From JAPOXR01 sp963664715 (GTDB lineage: Bacteria; Pseudomonadota; Alphaproteobacteria; Rhodobacterales; Rhodobacteraceae), in the NCBI GenBank assembly GCA_963664715.2, contig CAXXUY010000002.1, positions 310,001-374,000 on the forward strand: 64,000 nucleotides of DNA, in the 5' to 3' direction. The notes below the pieces were generated by a model that worked only from the letters and a program-made list of their open reading frames with translations, was not told where the DNA came from and did not search any database. Below, one piece after another: positions 46,165 to 55,052 of this stretch (its first letter is position 1; every line of letters starts with the position of its first letter). The position numbers and the translations under genes are program-made.

Positions 46165-47079
46165 ATGTCGAGCAGGACGTTTCGCCGTGTCGCGGTTTTG
46201 ATGGGTGGCCTGTCGGCTGAGCGGGAAGTTTCGCTCGTGACAGGTCAAGGATGCAGCGCGGCATTGCGAGAGGAAGAATTCGAGGTTGTAGAGGTTGATG
46301 CAGGGCGAAACCTCGTCGACCAACTCTCGGAAATCAAACCTGACGCGGTCTTCAATGCCCTGCATGGCAGGTGGGGTGAAGACGGCTGCGTACAGGGCAT
46401 GCTCGAATGGATGCAGCTTCCCTACACTCATTCCGGAGTGCTGGCTTCGGCTACGGCGATGGACAAGGTGGCCGCAAAGCGGTGTTTCGTTGCCGCGGGC
46501 CTTCCGGTCCCGGAAGGCAGGGTCGTTGAAAGGCAGGCTGTTCTCAACACGCATCCAATGAACCCGCCCTATGTTGTGAAACCAACGAACGAAGGATCTT
46601 CGGTTGGAGTTGTCATCGTAAGGGGTGGAGCAAACTCTGCCATTCACGCGTATGACCACGACTGCCAGGAATTGCTTGTCGAGAAGTATGTGCCCGGCCG
46701 TGAACTTACCGTCACAGTCATGGGTGACAGCGCACTTGCGGTCACCGACATCGTGACAGATTCGTGGTACGACTACAGGGCCAAGTATGCAGAGGGTGGT
46801 TCACGGCACATCATTCCCGCCGAATTGCCGAGGGAAATCCACGACGCCTGCATGGACATTGCGGTTGCAGCCCACAATTCGCTCGGTTGCAGATCGTTGA
46901 GCCGCGCGGACTTCAGGTGGGATGAAAGCTCCGGTCTCGACGGCTTGGTGCTCTTGGAGATCAACACCCAGCCAGGCATGACGCCGACTTCTCTCTCTCC
47001 CGAGCAGGCGATCTACCGCGGCAAGTCGTATTCCAACCTGTGTAGATTCCTCATCGAGGATGCATCATGTTGTCGATAG
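46165..47079 (+). CDS. ddl: D-alanine--D-alanine ligase
   Basis: ATP-grasp ligase making D-Ala-D-Ala for MurF. About 304 residues. VLMGGLSAEREVSLVTGQ, FNALHGRWGEDGCVQGMLE, YVVKPTNEGSSVGV, EKYVPGRELTVTVMG and LLEINTQPGMTPTSLSPEQA are present. ATG 46165 follows GGAGCGAGG; a GTG eight codons upstream is less likely. Overlaps ftsQ by 13 nt. Confidence 0.96.
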   Translation: MSSRTFRRVAVLMGGLSAEREVSLVTGQGCSAALREEEFEVVEVDAGRNLVDQLSEIKPDAVFNALHGRWGEDGCVQGMLEWMQLPYTHSGVLASATAMDKVAAKRCFVAAGLPVPEGRVVERQAVLNTHPMNPPYVVKPTNEGSSVGVVIVRGGANSAIHAYDHDCQELLVEKYVPGRELTVTVMGDSALAVTDIVTDSWYDYRAKYAEGGSRHIIPAELPREIHDACMDIAVAAHNSLGCRSLSRADFRWDESSGLDGLVLLEINTQPGMTPTSLSPEQAIYRGKSYSNLCRFLIEDASCCR

Positions 47080-47939
47080 GCCGCGTATTTACCTCGCGCC
47101 TTCCCGTGCCGGTACAGTTCCTGTTGCAGCGGGCAATGCTGACTCCGACGTTTCGTTTCAGCGCGTTCGTCATTCTTCCGAATGTGTTGCTTCTGTTGGT
47201 GTTGGCTTGGTGGTTGTCCGAGACGCAGAATCTGCAGCGGGCAGAGGCCGTGCTGCGTCAGGTTGAAACCAGGTTCAAATACGATGAACGGTTCAACGTT
47301 ACCGGACTCAATGTGGTAACAGAGTCGCCCGAACTCAAGGACTATCTTCAGCAACATATTGATTTTGAACGCGGATCCAGCCTGTTCGACATTAGACCCA
47401 GATTGATAAAGGAGACGCTGGAGAATCTTCCTGCGGTGATCAGCGCAAGCGTGATCGTCGTGCCTGGTGGTGGTCTTGAAGTATCGGTCTCTGAACGCAA
47501 ACCGGCAATAGTTCTTCGCCAGCCGGGTTCCGTTGCCTTGCTCGACAGGTTTGGAGAGCTGGCATTCTCAGGCAATCTGGAAGCTGCATTGCAGGACCTG
47601 CCGCTTATGGCCGGGGCTGGAGCAGGATCCAATGTCGTTGAGGCATTGGACATCTATTCCGCCGCAGAGCCAATCAGGGAGTCAATCCGCGGGCTGCTCA
47701 GGATCGGGGAAAGACGGTGGGACCTGCACCTTGATGGCGAACGCATTATCCAATTGCCGGAGGAGAATCCCGTTGCTGCCATCAAGCACCTGTTGGCCTA
47801 CGACCGCAAATACAGATTGTTGGCCCGTGACTTTGAATTCATCGATCTTAGGATCAAGGACCAGACGATCGTCAGGTTGACGCCCGAAGTATTTGCAACA
47901 GCTATCGGGAACTCGGATTACGGCGGAGGTGACTCTTGA
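47067..47939 (+). CDS. ftsQ: cell division protein FtsQ
   Basis: Bitopic divisome protein bridging FtsA/FtsZ-side and FtsLB/FtsWI. 290 residues: cytoplasmic N-terminus, one membrane helix about 31-50 (SAFVILPNVLLLLVLAWWL), POTRA domain (FNVTGLNVV ... SLFDIRPRLIKETLENLPAVISASVIVVPGGGLEVSVSERKPAIVLR) and beta domain ending RLTPE. Starts inside ddl and shares 4 nt with ftsA. Confidence 0.93.
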   Translation: MLSIGRVFTSRLPVPVQFLLQRAMLTPTFRFSAFVILPNVLLLLVLAWWLSETQNLQRAEAVLRQVETRFKYDERFNVTGLNVVTESPELKDYLQQHIDFERGSSLFDIRPRLIKETLENLPAVISASVIVVPGGGLEVSVSERKPAIVLRQPGSVALLDRFGELAFSGNLEAALQDLPLMAGAGAGSNVVEALDIYSAAEPIRESIRGLLRIGERRWDLHLDGERIIQLPEENPVAAIKHLLAYDRKYRLLARDFEFIDLRIKDQTIVRLTPEVFATAIGNSDYGGGDS

Positions 47940-49252
47940 CCGATCCGACCGAGAGAATGCGCAGGATGCGCTCGAGGCGCTCGGCTGCCTTGGAAAGGGG
48001 CGTGGCTGCCATCCTGGATCTGGGATCTGCCAAGATCTCATGTGTGTTGCTGAAATTTGATCAACTTTTGCACAAGGGCGGCGGCCCGCAAAGTGCCGGT
48101 ATTCAACCCAGGCTGCAGATTCTCGGCGCAGCAACAGTCGAGTCGCGCGGAATCAGATGCGGAGAGATCCAAGACAGGCACGAAGTCGAAAACACCATTA
48201 TGCGTGTGCTGACGAGGACGCAGAGACAGGCAAATACGCGGGTTGACCACGCTTTCGTCTGCACGTCGGGCGGATTGCTAGAGAGCCACAGGCCCGTAAA
48301 CACGATCGTGATCAATTCCCACAGGATTTCGGCAGTTGATGTCGCGCGCGTGTTTGCAAACGCCAGGTTGCCTGAATTGTCTGATGACAGGACTTTTCTT
48401 TCGGTTCAGCCGGTCAACTATTCCATAGATCACAGGTATGAAATTGCCGATCCGCGGGAGTTGAAGGGAAATTCGCTCAGTGTCGACATTCACGCGGTCA
48501 GTGCCACGAGCGAAACGGTTGACGCCATTGTCCGCGCCGTCGAGAAGTGCAACCTGGATGTTTGTGGTATCCTTTCGTCGGCGCACGCCTCCTCCCTTTC
48601 TGCACTGGTTGAAGGCGAACAAAACCTTGGAGCTGCGTGTATTGATATCGGTGCCGGCGTTACCAGCATCGCCGTTTACTACAAGAAGCATGTTGTGTTC
48701 TCAAAGACCATCGGCCTCGGCGGACGGTTTGTCACGACCGACATTTGCAATGCGCTGTCAGTTGGAGAATCGGAGGCCGAGAGGATGAAGACGGTTCACG
48801 GCAGCCTGTATTTTGAGCCCAGGGATGACGAGGAGATGATCACTTTCCAGTCGGTTGACGGGAGGCGAAATTCAATCTCGAAGGCCCAGCTGACCTTTTT
48901 CATAAAGCCGCGTATGGAAGAGATCTTGGAAACCATCTCGGAGGTGTTATCCGAAATCGATTTCAATTGCCTTCCCGGGCAAGGCATCGTCCTGACCGGC
49001 GGATGCAGCCAAATGCAGGATCTTGATTGCATTGCCAGGGAAATCCTGGGACCTCATGTCAGGTTCGGAGTTCCGGTCAGGCTGAGCGGTCTTCCTCAGG
49101 AGATATCCGGCCCCCAGTATTCTGCGGTCGTGGGTGCTTGCCTCTATGCGATGGTGCCCCAGGTCGAATTGTCTGATCTTCGCTCGGTGGATTTCGGGAC
49201 CGGCCGGAAGAAGATTGGCAAGACCCTTCAGTGGATCGTGGCGAATTGGTGA
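47936..49252 (+). CDS. ftsA: cell division protein FtsA
   Basis: Actin-like ATPase that anchors FtsZ to the membrane. 438 residues. Phosphate-1 AAILDLGSAKISCVL, the 1C domain (VDHAFVCTSGGLLES), phosphate-2 ACIDIGAGVTSIAVYY, adenosine loop VLTGGCSQMQDLD, and a C-terminal amphipathic membrane-targeting end (GKTLQWIVANW). TTG start overlapping the ftsQ stop. 228 bp before ftsZ. Confidence 0.95.
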   Translation: MTDPTERMRRMRSRRSAALERGVAAILDLGSAKISCVLLKFDQLLHKGGGPQSAGIQPRLQILGAATVESRGIRCGEIQDRHEVENTIMRVLTRTQRQANTRVDHAFVCTSGGLLESHRPVNTIVINSHRISAVDVARVFANARLPELSDDRTFLSVQPVNYSIDHRYEIADPRELKGNSLSVDIHAVSATSETVDAIVRAVEKCNLDVCGILSSAHASSLSALVEGEQNLGAACIDIGAGVTSIAVYYKKHVVFSKTIGLGGRFVTTDICNALSVGESEAERMKTVHGSLYFEPRDDEEMITFQSVDGRRNSISKAQLTFFIKPRMEEILETISEVLSEIDFNCLPGQGIVLTGGCSQMQDLDCIAREILGPHVRFGVPVRLSGLPQEISGPQYSAVVGACLYAMVPQVELSDLRSVDFGTGRKKIGKTLQWIVANW

Positions 49253-49402
49253 TCGGATCAAGCTTCAAAGGTGCATTCGGGGTATCGAATTCGGGTGATA
49301 ATGGCTTCGATGCGCGATCGAATAGGGCAGAAGTACAACGAAATGTAGCAAGAAAGTTCTGAATTATCGGATCAAAAGTAATTTTTTTGGTGACATGGCA
49401 GA

Positions 49403-49457
49403 AACGAATGATTATTATTCGTTCACAGACTGAAAACAAAAACGAACGAACGTCTGT
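49403..49457. promoter_or_regulatory. ftsZ leader with two inverted repeats
   Basis: AACGAAT-GATTATT-ATTCGTT (49403-49423), perfect 7-bp arms, followed by ACAGAC (49425-49430) and GTCTGT (49452-49457), a wider pair. The 49253-49480 interval is clearly AT-richer than the genes around it, including a T7 run at 49383-49389, and holds no ORF. It likely contains an ftsZ-specific promoter and an operator or RNA hairpin. No CtrA box (TTAA-N7-TTAA) was found. Confidence 0.45.
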
Positions 49458-49480
49458 AACAGCGAGCAGTGGAACAGATC

Positions 49481-51007
49481 ATGTTGGATACTATCCGTGT
49501 GCCTGAGGCAAGTTGTCTGACTCCGAAGATTCTTGTGTTTGGAGTGGGTGGAGGTGGATGTAATGCCGTCTCCAAAATGCAAAAGGAGGGCCTGAGCGGC
49601 GTTGAATTCGTCGTGGCAAATACAGATGCCCAATCTCTGACCCAATCGGGGATTGCGCGCCAAGTCCAGCTTGGAATTCAAACGACCAAGGGGCTTGGTG
49701 CAGGTGCAAATCCTGACGTTGGGAAAGAGTCTGCCGAGGAGGCAAAAACCGAGATTGCTGAGCAGCTTGACGGTGCACACATGTGCTTCGTCACTGCTGG
49801 AATGGGTGGCGGGACAGGCACCGGGGCGGCGCCGATTGTTGCCGAACTGGCAAGGGACATGGGAATTCTTACAGTCGGAGTCGTAACCAAGCCATTTCAC
49901 TTTGAGGGTGAAAACAGACTCCAGATTGCAACATTGGGTGTCGAAGAACTCAGAAACAAGGTTCACACCCTGGTAGTCCTTCCTAATCAAAATCTCTTTA
50001 AGGTCACTAATGATTCCACACCGATTGGCGAGATATTCCAGAAGGCCAATCAGGTATTGTACAAGGGAATTAAGAGCATCACAGATCTGATGGTCAATCC
50101 GGGCCTCATTAATCTGGATTTTGCCGATGTTAAGGCAATCCTGAGCATGGAGGGTACGGCAATCATGGGGACCGGGGAAGCTGAGGGTGAAAAGAGAGCA
50201 AAGGTCGCAGCCACGAATGCGATGGACAACCAGCTTCTTGAGGATGTCAAGCTTGCTGACGCCAGCGGTGTGCTGATCAATGTGATTGGCGGCAATGACA
50301 TGACTCTGCTCGATCTGCAGGATGCCACCGAGACCATTCGGCAAAACATCAACGACGGCGCAAAGATTATCGTCGGCTCGGTGCTCGACACAGAATATGA
50401 CAACATGATCAAGGTTACTCTTATCGCGACGGGCCTGGGGCCTTCGGATGAGCAACAGTCCGCACTTCCGGAATCCCTGGAGATGGACATTGTGCCTGAA
50501 CCGCTGGAGCCAATTGGTGAAAGCCTGGCGCAGGGCTTTGCCGCGTCTGATCCAAGAAACCTGTTTGAACCTGATTCTTGGCCACAGGATTACGAAGATG
50601 GCGATCATCTTGTGAAGCCGCTGGTCGCCGAGGACAACAGCAGCCAGCCCAGCCTGGAATCGGGTATTGAACAGGGCGCCAACAGCGATTCAGGACTGTT
50701 TCCGCGACGTCAGTACGTTGCCCCGAGGAGCATTGCTCCTTCGCCGGAACCGCCGCGAGTGGAGTCTGCGCCATCAGATGCCTCGACCACTGGCGTCTCT
50801 GCAGGGCAGGATGGCAAGCTGGCCAAGCAACCGGAAAAAAAGAGTTTGAGGTCAGTGCTCGGACGTATGGCCAATGTTGGAACAACGAGGCAGGAACAGC
50901 CCCCGTCATCTGAACCGAGACTAAGTGCAAGCCAGTTGTCAGACTCGCTTGGAGGGGGCGAAGACGTGCGTCATATTCCGGCGTTCATTCGCAGACAGGC
51001 AAACTGA
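49481..51007 (+). CDS. ftsZ: cell division protein FtsZ
   Basis: Tubulin-like GTPase forming the Z ring. About 508 residues. GTP-binding ILVFGVGGGGCNAV, tubulin signature GGGTGTG (about 109-115), T7 loop NPGLINLDFADVKAIL with the catalytic aspartates; the globular domain ends about residue 325 (LIATGLG), then a long disordered linker and the conserved C-terminal peptide VRHIPAFIRRQ that binds FtsA. ATG at 49481 is preferred (GGA seven bases ahead); GTG at 49469 is the alternative. Last dcw gene here; no lpxC follows. Confidence 0.97.
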   Translation: MLDTIRVPEASCLTPKILVFGVGGGGCNAVSKMQKEGLSGVEFVVANTDAQSLTQSGIARQVQLGIQTTKGLGAGANPDVGKESAEEAKTEIAEQLDGAHMCFVTAGMGGGTGTGAAPIVAELARDMGILTVGVVTKPFHFEGENRLQIATLGVEELRNKVHTLVVLPNQNLFKVTNDSTPIGEIFQKANQVLYKGIKSITDLMVNPGLINLDFADVKAILSMEGTAIMGTGEAEGEKRAKVAATNAMDNQLLEDVKLADASGVLINVIGGNDMTLLDLQDATETIRQNINDGAKIIVGSVLDTEYDNMIKVTLIATGLGPSDEQQSALPESLEMDIVPEPLEPIGESLAQGFAASDPRNLFEPDSWPQDYEDGDHLVKPLVAEDNSSQPSLESGIEQGANSDSGLFPRRQYVAPRSIAPSPEPPRVESAPSDASTTGVSAGQDGKLAKQPEKKSLRSVLGRMANVGTTRQEQPPSSEPRLSASQLSDSLGGGEDVRHIPAFIRRQAN

Positions 51008-51043
51008 CTGCAAACACGGTATGGCGAACCCTGATTCGCAAGT

Positions 51044-51065
51044 CGCCGGGCCGCAACGCCCGGCG
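51044..51065 (+). terminator. hairpin after ftsZ
   Basis: CGCCGGGC, loop CGCAAC, GCCCGGCG: perfect 8-bp GC stem 37 bp after the ftsZ stop, followed by ATGTCATTT, not a clean T-tract. Probable transcription end of the dcw cluster, moderate confidence only. Confidence 0.5.
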
Positions 51066-52150
51066 ATGTCATTTGCCGGAACCGGCAGACGAATTGTTCC
51101 TCGATTGATCTTGCTGCCTTACTCTGATGATACCAAGAGACGTGGGTGACTCAGTCCGGTTGACCGTATCCCGTTCGAGTTGCATGTTGTCCGCGCGTGC
51201 CGGGGCCGGTTGGCATGAGGAAAACACTCATCGTGTATTCGGGCATTGACTTCGGTTGTAGAGAGGATACCGGACAGGACTGCAGCGAATTTGTTCGGCG
51301 TCAGTACTGCCAATGTCAGCCGATGGTGCAGGTCGAGGCGCAACCATACGATAGAGGTTCCGGCTGGTTGGATGAGGTCCGTCGTTCTGGCCGGTTTGAG
51401 ACATGATGCGAACTGTTCCTCGGGTGCTGGAAGAGACGCCTGAAACGAGGTCGGGAGTCGTGGAGATCAATTGTCGGAGCCTGTGGTTATGATGGGCACA
51501 AGCCATGCAGCGGGTCAGTCTGCCTGTTGATGGCTGTCATCGTGACCGAGGATTGACGTCACGGTTGTTAGCAACACGGACGGTCAAAATGATGAATTCG
51601 CAGTCCTGGACTTGGTGACGAATTCGATAGTCACCGGCGCGGAGCCTATGCAGTCCCCGCGGATGTCGTTGGACGTTGAACCTGGCGCATGTTGCGTTCA
51701 ATTGGTGTCATACCCTGCGGCGGCGACGAAGTTACAGCACTCCTCGTACAAAGGGAGTCACGTCTCAGGCCATCCGAAACTCCCGACTCCAAAAGCTCGC
51801 AACGCGCTCTAGACTTGGCGGCCTGGCAAGACGGTCGATGGCGTAGCGGCGCGACCGCGGTCCTTTCCGGCGCAGCCTTCGGGTTTCCCGAAACGGGGAA
51901 ACTGTTCGAGGTGCCGGTCTCCGTAGCCCAGCAACTCTTGGAACTCTGTAGTCAGTTGGGAGGCTCCGCGTGCGGGGCAGCAACCACAGGAACCTCAACA
52001 ATTGCAGCGGTCGCTTGCCGCACACGGGTCGCGTCTTGCCATCTTTGACAAATGTTGTAGATCATGTCTTTTGTAGAAATCTGGGATCCCGCAGATCACC
52101 TCGATGGCTGTAGAGTTGACCCCTAGAAAACTTCAGTGGCTGAGAGCAAC
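51066..52150. other. 1.1-kb interval without a supported gene
   Basis: Several short open frames exist on both strands (for example 51689-52048 on the plus strand) but none shows family similarity or a convincing start signal. lpxC, commonly found after ftsZ, is absent. May contain the promoter of the cupin-mtoX operon near its right end. Confidence 0.4.
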
Positions 52151-52621
52151 ATGTTGCCTGACAAACGAGGCGTGACAAAATTCAAAGACGGCTACCGATG
52201 GGAAGATGTCGATGTGCTGGTCTACAAGAAGGAGGGCGAAGCGCCATTCGATGGCATTACCCGCCAGGTCTTGCACCATGACAGCAATTTGGCTTGCGAA
52301 ATGCGGTTCTTCGACATTGAAGAGGGTGGCTATTCGACTCTGGAGCGGCATGAGCATGTGCATGGCGTGATGATCCTGCGCGGGAAGGGTGAATGTCTTG
52401 TCGGAGATGAGGTCCGCAGGGTCTCACAAAACGACTTGGTCACGATACCGCCAATGACTTGGCACCAGTTCCGCGCAAATGCGGGCCAACCTCTTGGATT
52501 CCTGTGCATGGTCAATGTGGACCGTGACAAGCCGCAGTTGCCGGAAGATGCAGATCTGGCCATGCTGCGCGCCAATCCAAGGGTCGCATCATTCCTGGCA
52601 CCCGAGCAAGAGGCCATTTGA
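52151..52621 (+). CDS. small cupin-domain protein
   Basis: About 156 residues from ATG 52151 (GTG at 52136 is possible). Single cupin barrel with metal-ligand motif ERHEHVHGVMILRGKGE (His67, His69, His71) and a second part VTIPPMTWHQFRANAG with another His. Typical of small metal-binding cupins of unknown substrate. It precedes the methanethiol oxidase gene by 109 bp in the same direction and may belong to its operon. Confidence 0.8.
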   Translation: MLPDKRGVTKFKDGYRWEDVDVLVYKKEGEAPFDGITRQVLHHDSNLACEMRFFDIEEGGYSTLERHEHVHGVMILRGKGECLVGDEVRRVSQNDLVTIPPMTWHQFRANAGQPLGFLCMVNVDRDKPQLPEDADLAMLRANPRVASFLAPEQEAI

Positions 52622-52730
52622 GGCGTCTCTCACACCGGTCCAGCTGCGCGGAGTGACCGAAAGTCAACTAAGGAACAAGAGCTGGCCCAGAACATCTGAA
52701 CCGGGTCTAGGTCGACGAAAGAGAAGGTAC

Positions 52731-54092
52731 ATGAAGATGGAAGGAGCATGTTGCGGACCTGGCTATGCGAGCCCTGAGAAAGCTATCAAGGCTCCGCGAG
52801 AAGAGCTTCTCTATACGATCGCAATCTATACCGGCACTGGTATCCAGAGGCCTGACTACCTGGCAACGATTGATGCCGACCCGGACAGCGTGACCTATTC
52901 ACAGGTCATCGACCGACTGGAAATGCCCGGCATCGGCGATGAGTTGCACCACATGGGTTGGAACGCCTGTTCGTCCTGCCACGGCGACGCATCCATGTCG
53001 CGAGAATACCTATTGGTACCAGGCATTCGGTCGAGCAACATCTACGTGGTCGACACGGCTACCGACCCCCGCTCACCCCGGCTGCACAAGGTCATCGAAG
53101 GAGCCGAGATCAAGGCCAGGACCAACCTATCAGCTCCGCATACCATTCACTGTCTCGGATCCGAGATCATCATTTCATTTCTCGGTGACGCGAAGGGCGA
53201 GGCGCCAGGCGGCTACCTGCACTTGAACAGGGATTTTGAGATAGTCGGGCGCTGGGAGAACTCGATGGGCGACATCCCGTTCGGCTATGACTTCTGGTAC
53301 CAGCCGCGCCACAATGTGATGGTCAGCTCCGAATGGGCGGCACCAAATTCATTCATGCCAGGCTTTGATCTTGAGGAGGTTGGCCACCTGAAATACGGTC
53401 GGCGGCTTCACATTTGGGATTTCGCAGCCCGCAAACCGGTCGAAAGCATGTATCTGGGTGAAGACGGGCTGATTCCGCTGGAGGTCAAGTTTCACCACAA
53501 CCCAGACAGCACCCACGGCTACTGCGGGGCCGCCTTGTCGGCGAATGTGATCCATTTCTGGAAGTCCGAAGCCGGCAAGTGGGAGTGGGAGAAGATCATT
53601 GATGTGGAGAACGAGCCGCATCCCGCATGGCCGATCCCGGTCCCGGGCGTCATGTCTGCGATTCTTGTTTCGATGGACGACAAGTACCTGTATCTGAACA
53701 ATTGGCTGCATGGAGACATGCGCCAGTATGACATCACCGATCCGCACAACCCCAGACTGACAGGGCAGGTCTGGATGGGCGGGCTGCTGGGCCGAGCGCC
53801 CGAAGTCTGCGGTGTTGAGATTGCTGGCGGTCCGCAGATGTTCCAGCTGTCGCTTGATGGCAAACGGCTTTACGTCACCACTTCGCTTTTATCGACCTGG
53901 GATAATCAGTTCTACCCGGACATTCGAACAAAGGGAGGCGTGATGGTGATGGTCGACTGCGATGTCGAGAATGGTGGCATGAAGATCAACGAAGACTTCA
54001 TTGTCGATTTTGGCAAGGAACCAAATGGTCCGAGCCGCTGTCACGAGACCCGCTATCCCGGCGGCGATTGCACCAGTGATATCTGGCTTTGA
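52731..54092 (+). CDS. mtoX: methanethiol oxidase / selenium-binding protein (SBP56 family)
   Basis: 453 residues, complete, with family marks: CCGPGYASPEKA at the N-terminus, HHMGWNACSSCHGD (about 73-86), SAPHTIHCLG, IPFGYDFWYQPRHNVMVSSEW, VKFHHNPDSTHGYCGAAL, LHGDMRQYDITDP and the C-terminal HETRYPGGDCTSDIW. Bacterial members convert methanethiol with O2 to formaldehyde, hydrogen sulfide and hydrogen peroxide and need copper. No signal peptide is visible, unlike periplasmic MtoX, so a cytosolic form is possible. Stop overlaps the ferredoxin start (TGATG). Confidence 0.92.
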   Translation: MKMEGACCGPGYASPEKAIKAPREELLYTIAIYTGTGIQRPDYLATIDADPDSVTYSQVIDRLEMPGIGDELHHMGWNACSSCHGDASMSREYLLVPGIRSSNIYVVDTATDPRSPRLHKVIEGAEIKARTNLSAPHTIHCLGSEIIISFLGDAKGEAPGGYLHLNRDFEIVGRWENSMGDIPFGYDFWYQPRHNVMVSSEWAAPNSFMPGFDLEEVGHLKYGRRLHIWDFAARKPVESMYLGEDGLIPLEVKFHHNPDSTHGYCGAALSANVIHFWKSEAGKWEWEKIIDVENEPHPAWPIPVPGVMSAILVSMDDKYLYLNNWLHGDMRQYDITDPHNPRLTGQVWMGGLLGRAPEVCGVEIAGGPQMFQLSLDGKRLYVTTSLLSTWDNQFYPDIRTKGGVMVMVDCDVENGGMKINEDFIVDFGKEPNGPSRCHETRYPGGDCTSDIWL

Positions 54093-54457
54093 TGCAAACC
54101 CGCACCATTACGATCGCCAATCGCGGAGGCGTGATCTACAAGGTCGACGCCCGCCTGCCGCTGCTTGACAGCTTGCGGGAACAAGGCGTGGACCTCCCTT
54201 ATGGTTGCAAATACGGCGGCTGCATCAGCTGCGCGGCCAAGCTGACCGCGGGCGAGGTGGACCAGCGTCGGCAGGTGGCACTCAACAACCGCCAGATTGC
54301 CAATGGCTATGTCATACTCTGTGTTGCACGTCCGGTTACGGATTGTACCTTCGAGATTGGTGTCGAAAGTCACGACAAGCTTTATCGAAACCCGTTTGTC
54401 GATCCGTTGGAGCCACACGAACTGAAGGCGGACCTCGCCGTTCCCAAGGAAGCATAG
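54092..54457 (+). CDS. 2Fe-2S plant-type ferredoxin
   Basis: 121 residues. Cluster ligands Cys39, Cys44 and Cys47 (CKYGGCISC) and Cys77 (YVILCVARP), the C-x4-C-x2-C...C spacing of plant-type [2Fe-2S] ferredoxins. It is translationally coupled to mtoX, suggesting it carries electrons for that oxidase or a partner reaction. No reductase gene is adjacent. The 3' tail (about 95-121) is an extension with no known role. Confidence 0.9.
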   Translation: MQTRTITIANRGGVIYKVDARLPLLDSLREQGVDLPYGCKYGGCISCAAKLTAGEVDQRRQVALNNRQIANGYVILCVARPVTDCTFEIGVESHDKLYRNPFVDPLEPHELKADLAVPKEA

Positions 54458-54921
54458 ATGCCCGAAGCCGACATTGATCGCCTGTATGACTATCCGCCCG
54501 AGTTTCTGGCGGAGATTCTCGAATCCGTCAAGACCATTGCATGGTAGGTGCCAGTAACGACAAGACAAAATTCAGCTATGGTGTCTTGCGGGTATTGCAC
54601 GAAACCGGCTACGAAATACTGCCTGTGAACCCCAAACCGGGCGTTACCGAAATCCGGGGTATCAAGGTGTTCCGTGACCTCGAAGACATCGACACACCCG
54701 TCGACATGGTCGACGTGTTTCGCCCAAAGGAAGAACTCTACGGAATTGCGGAAAAAGCCATCGCGATTGGTGCCAGAGTGTTGTGGGGGCAGATCGGTGT
54801 CTTTGACGACCGAGCGGCAAGACTGGCGGAGGAGGCCGGATTGAAGGTTGTTATGAACCGATGCCCAAAGATCGAACTCTTCCGTCCGTTCTGGAAACCA
54901 CGACTTGACCTCCAAATCTGA
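54458..54921 (+). pseudogene. CoA-binding (YccU-like) protein, split by a one-base frameshift
   Basis: An ATG right after the ferredoxin stop, with AAGGA ahead, encodes PEADIDRLYDYPPEFLAEIL then ESVKTIAW and a stop at 54543-54545. The family sequence continues in the next frame from ATG 54541 (MVGASNDKTKFSYGVLRVL ... PKIELFRPFWKP, 126 residues). Restoring one base near 54539 would rejoin SVKTIA-MVGAS, the expected Rossmann start. The restart ATG overlaps the stop (ATGGTAG), so the C-terminal part could still be made by reinitiation. Either a true mutation, a sequencing error or a two-piece gene. Confidence 0.8.
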
Positions 54922-55052
54922 CGCAGTCGGGTTTTGTCCGAAATTGCCGGCCGCCTGCTATCGAGATCGTATCTGGAGCGCGGATTTGCCATAGCACCAT
55001 TTCCGCAGGGAGATTCGAACAAGATCTTGGTTCTGTGGTAACGAGCTTGGTT

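Noticed and set aside
51689..52048. 119-codon plus-strand frame after ftsZ
   Set aside because: No similarity recognised and no ribosome-binding site; kept as non-genic interval.
51008..52150. lpxC expected after ftsZ
   Set aside because: Looked on both strands for LpxC motifs and found none.
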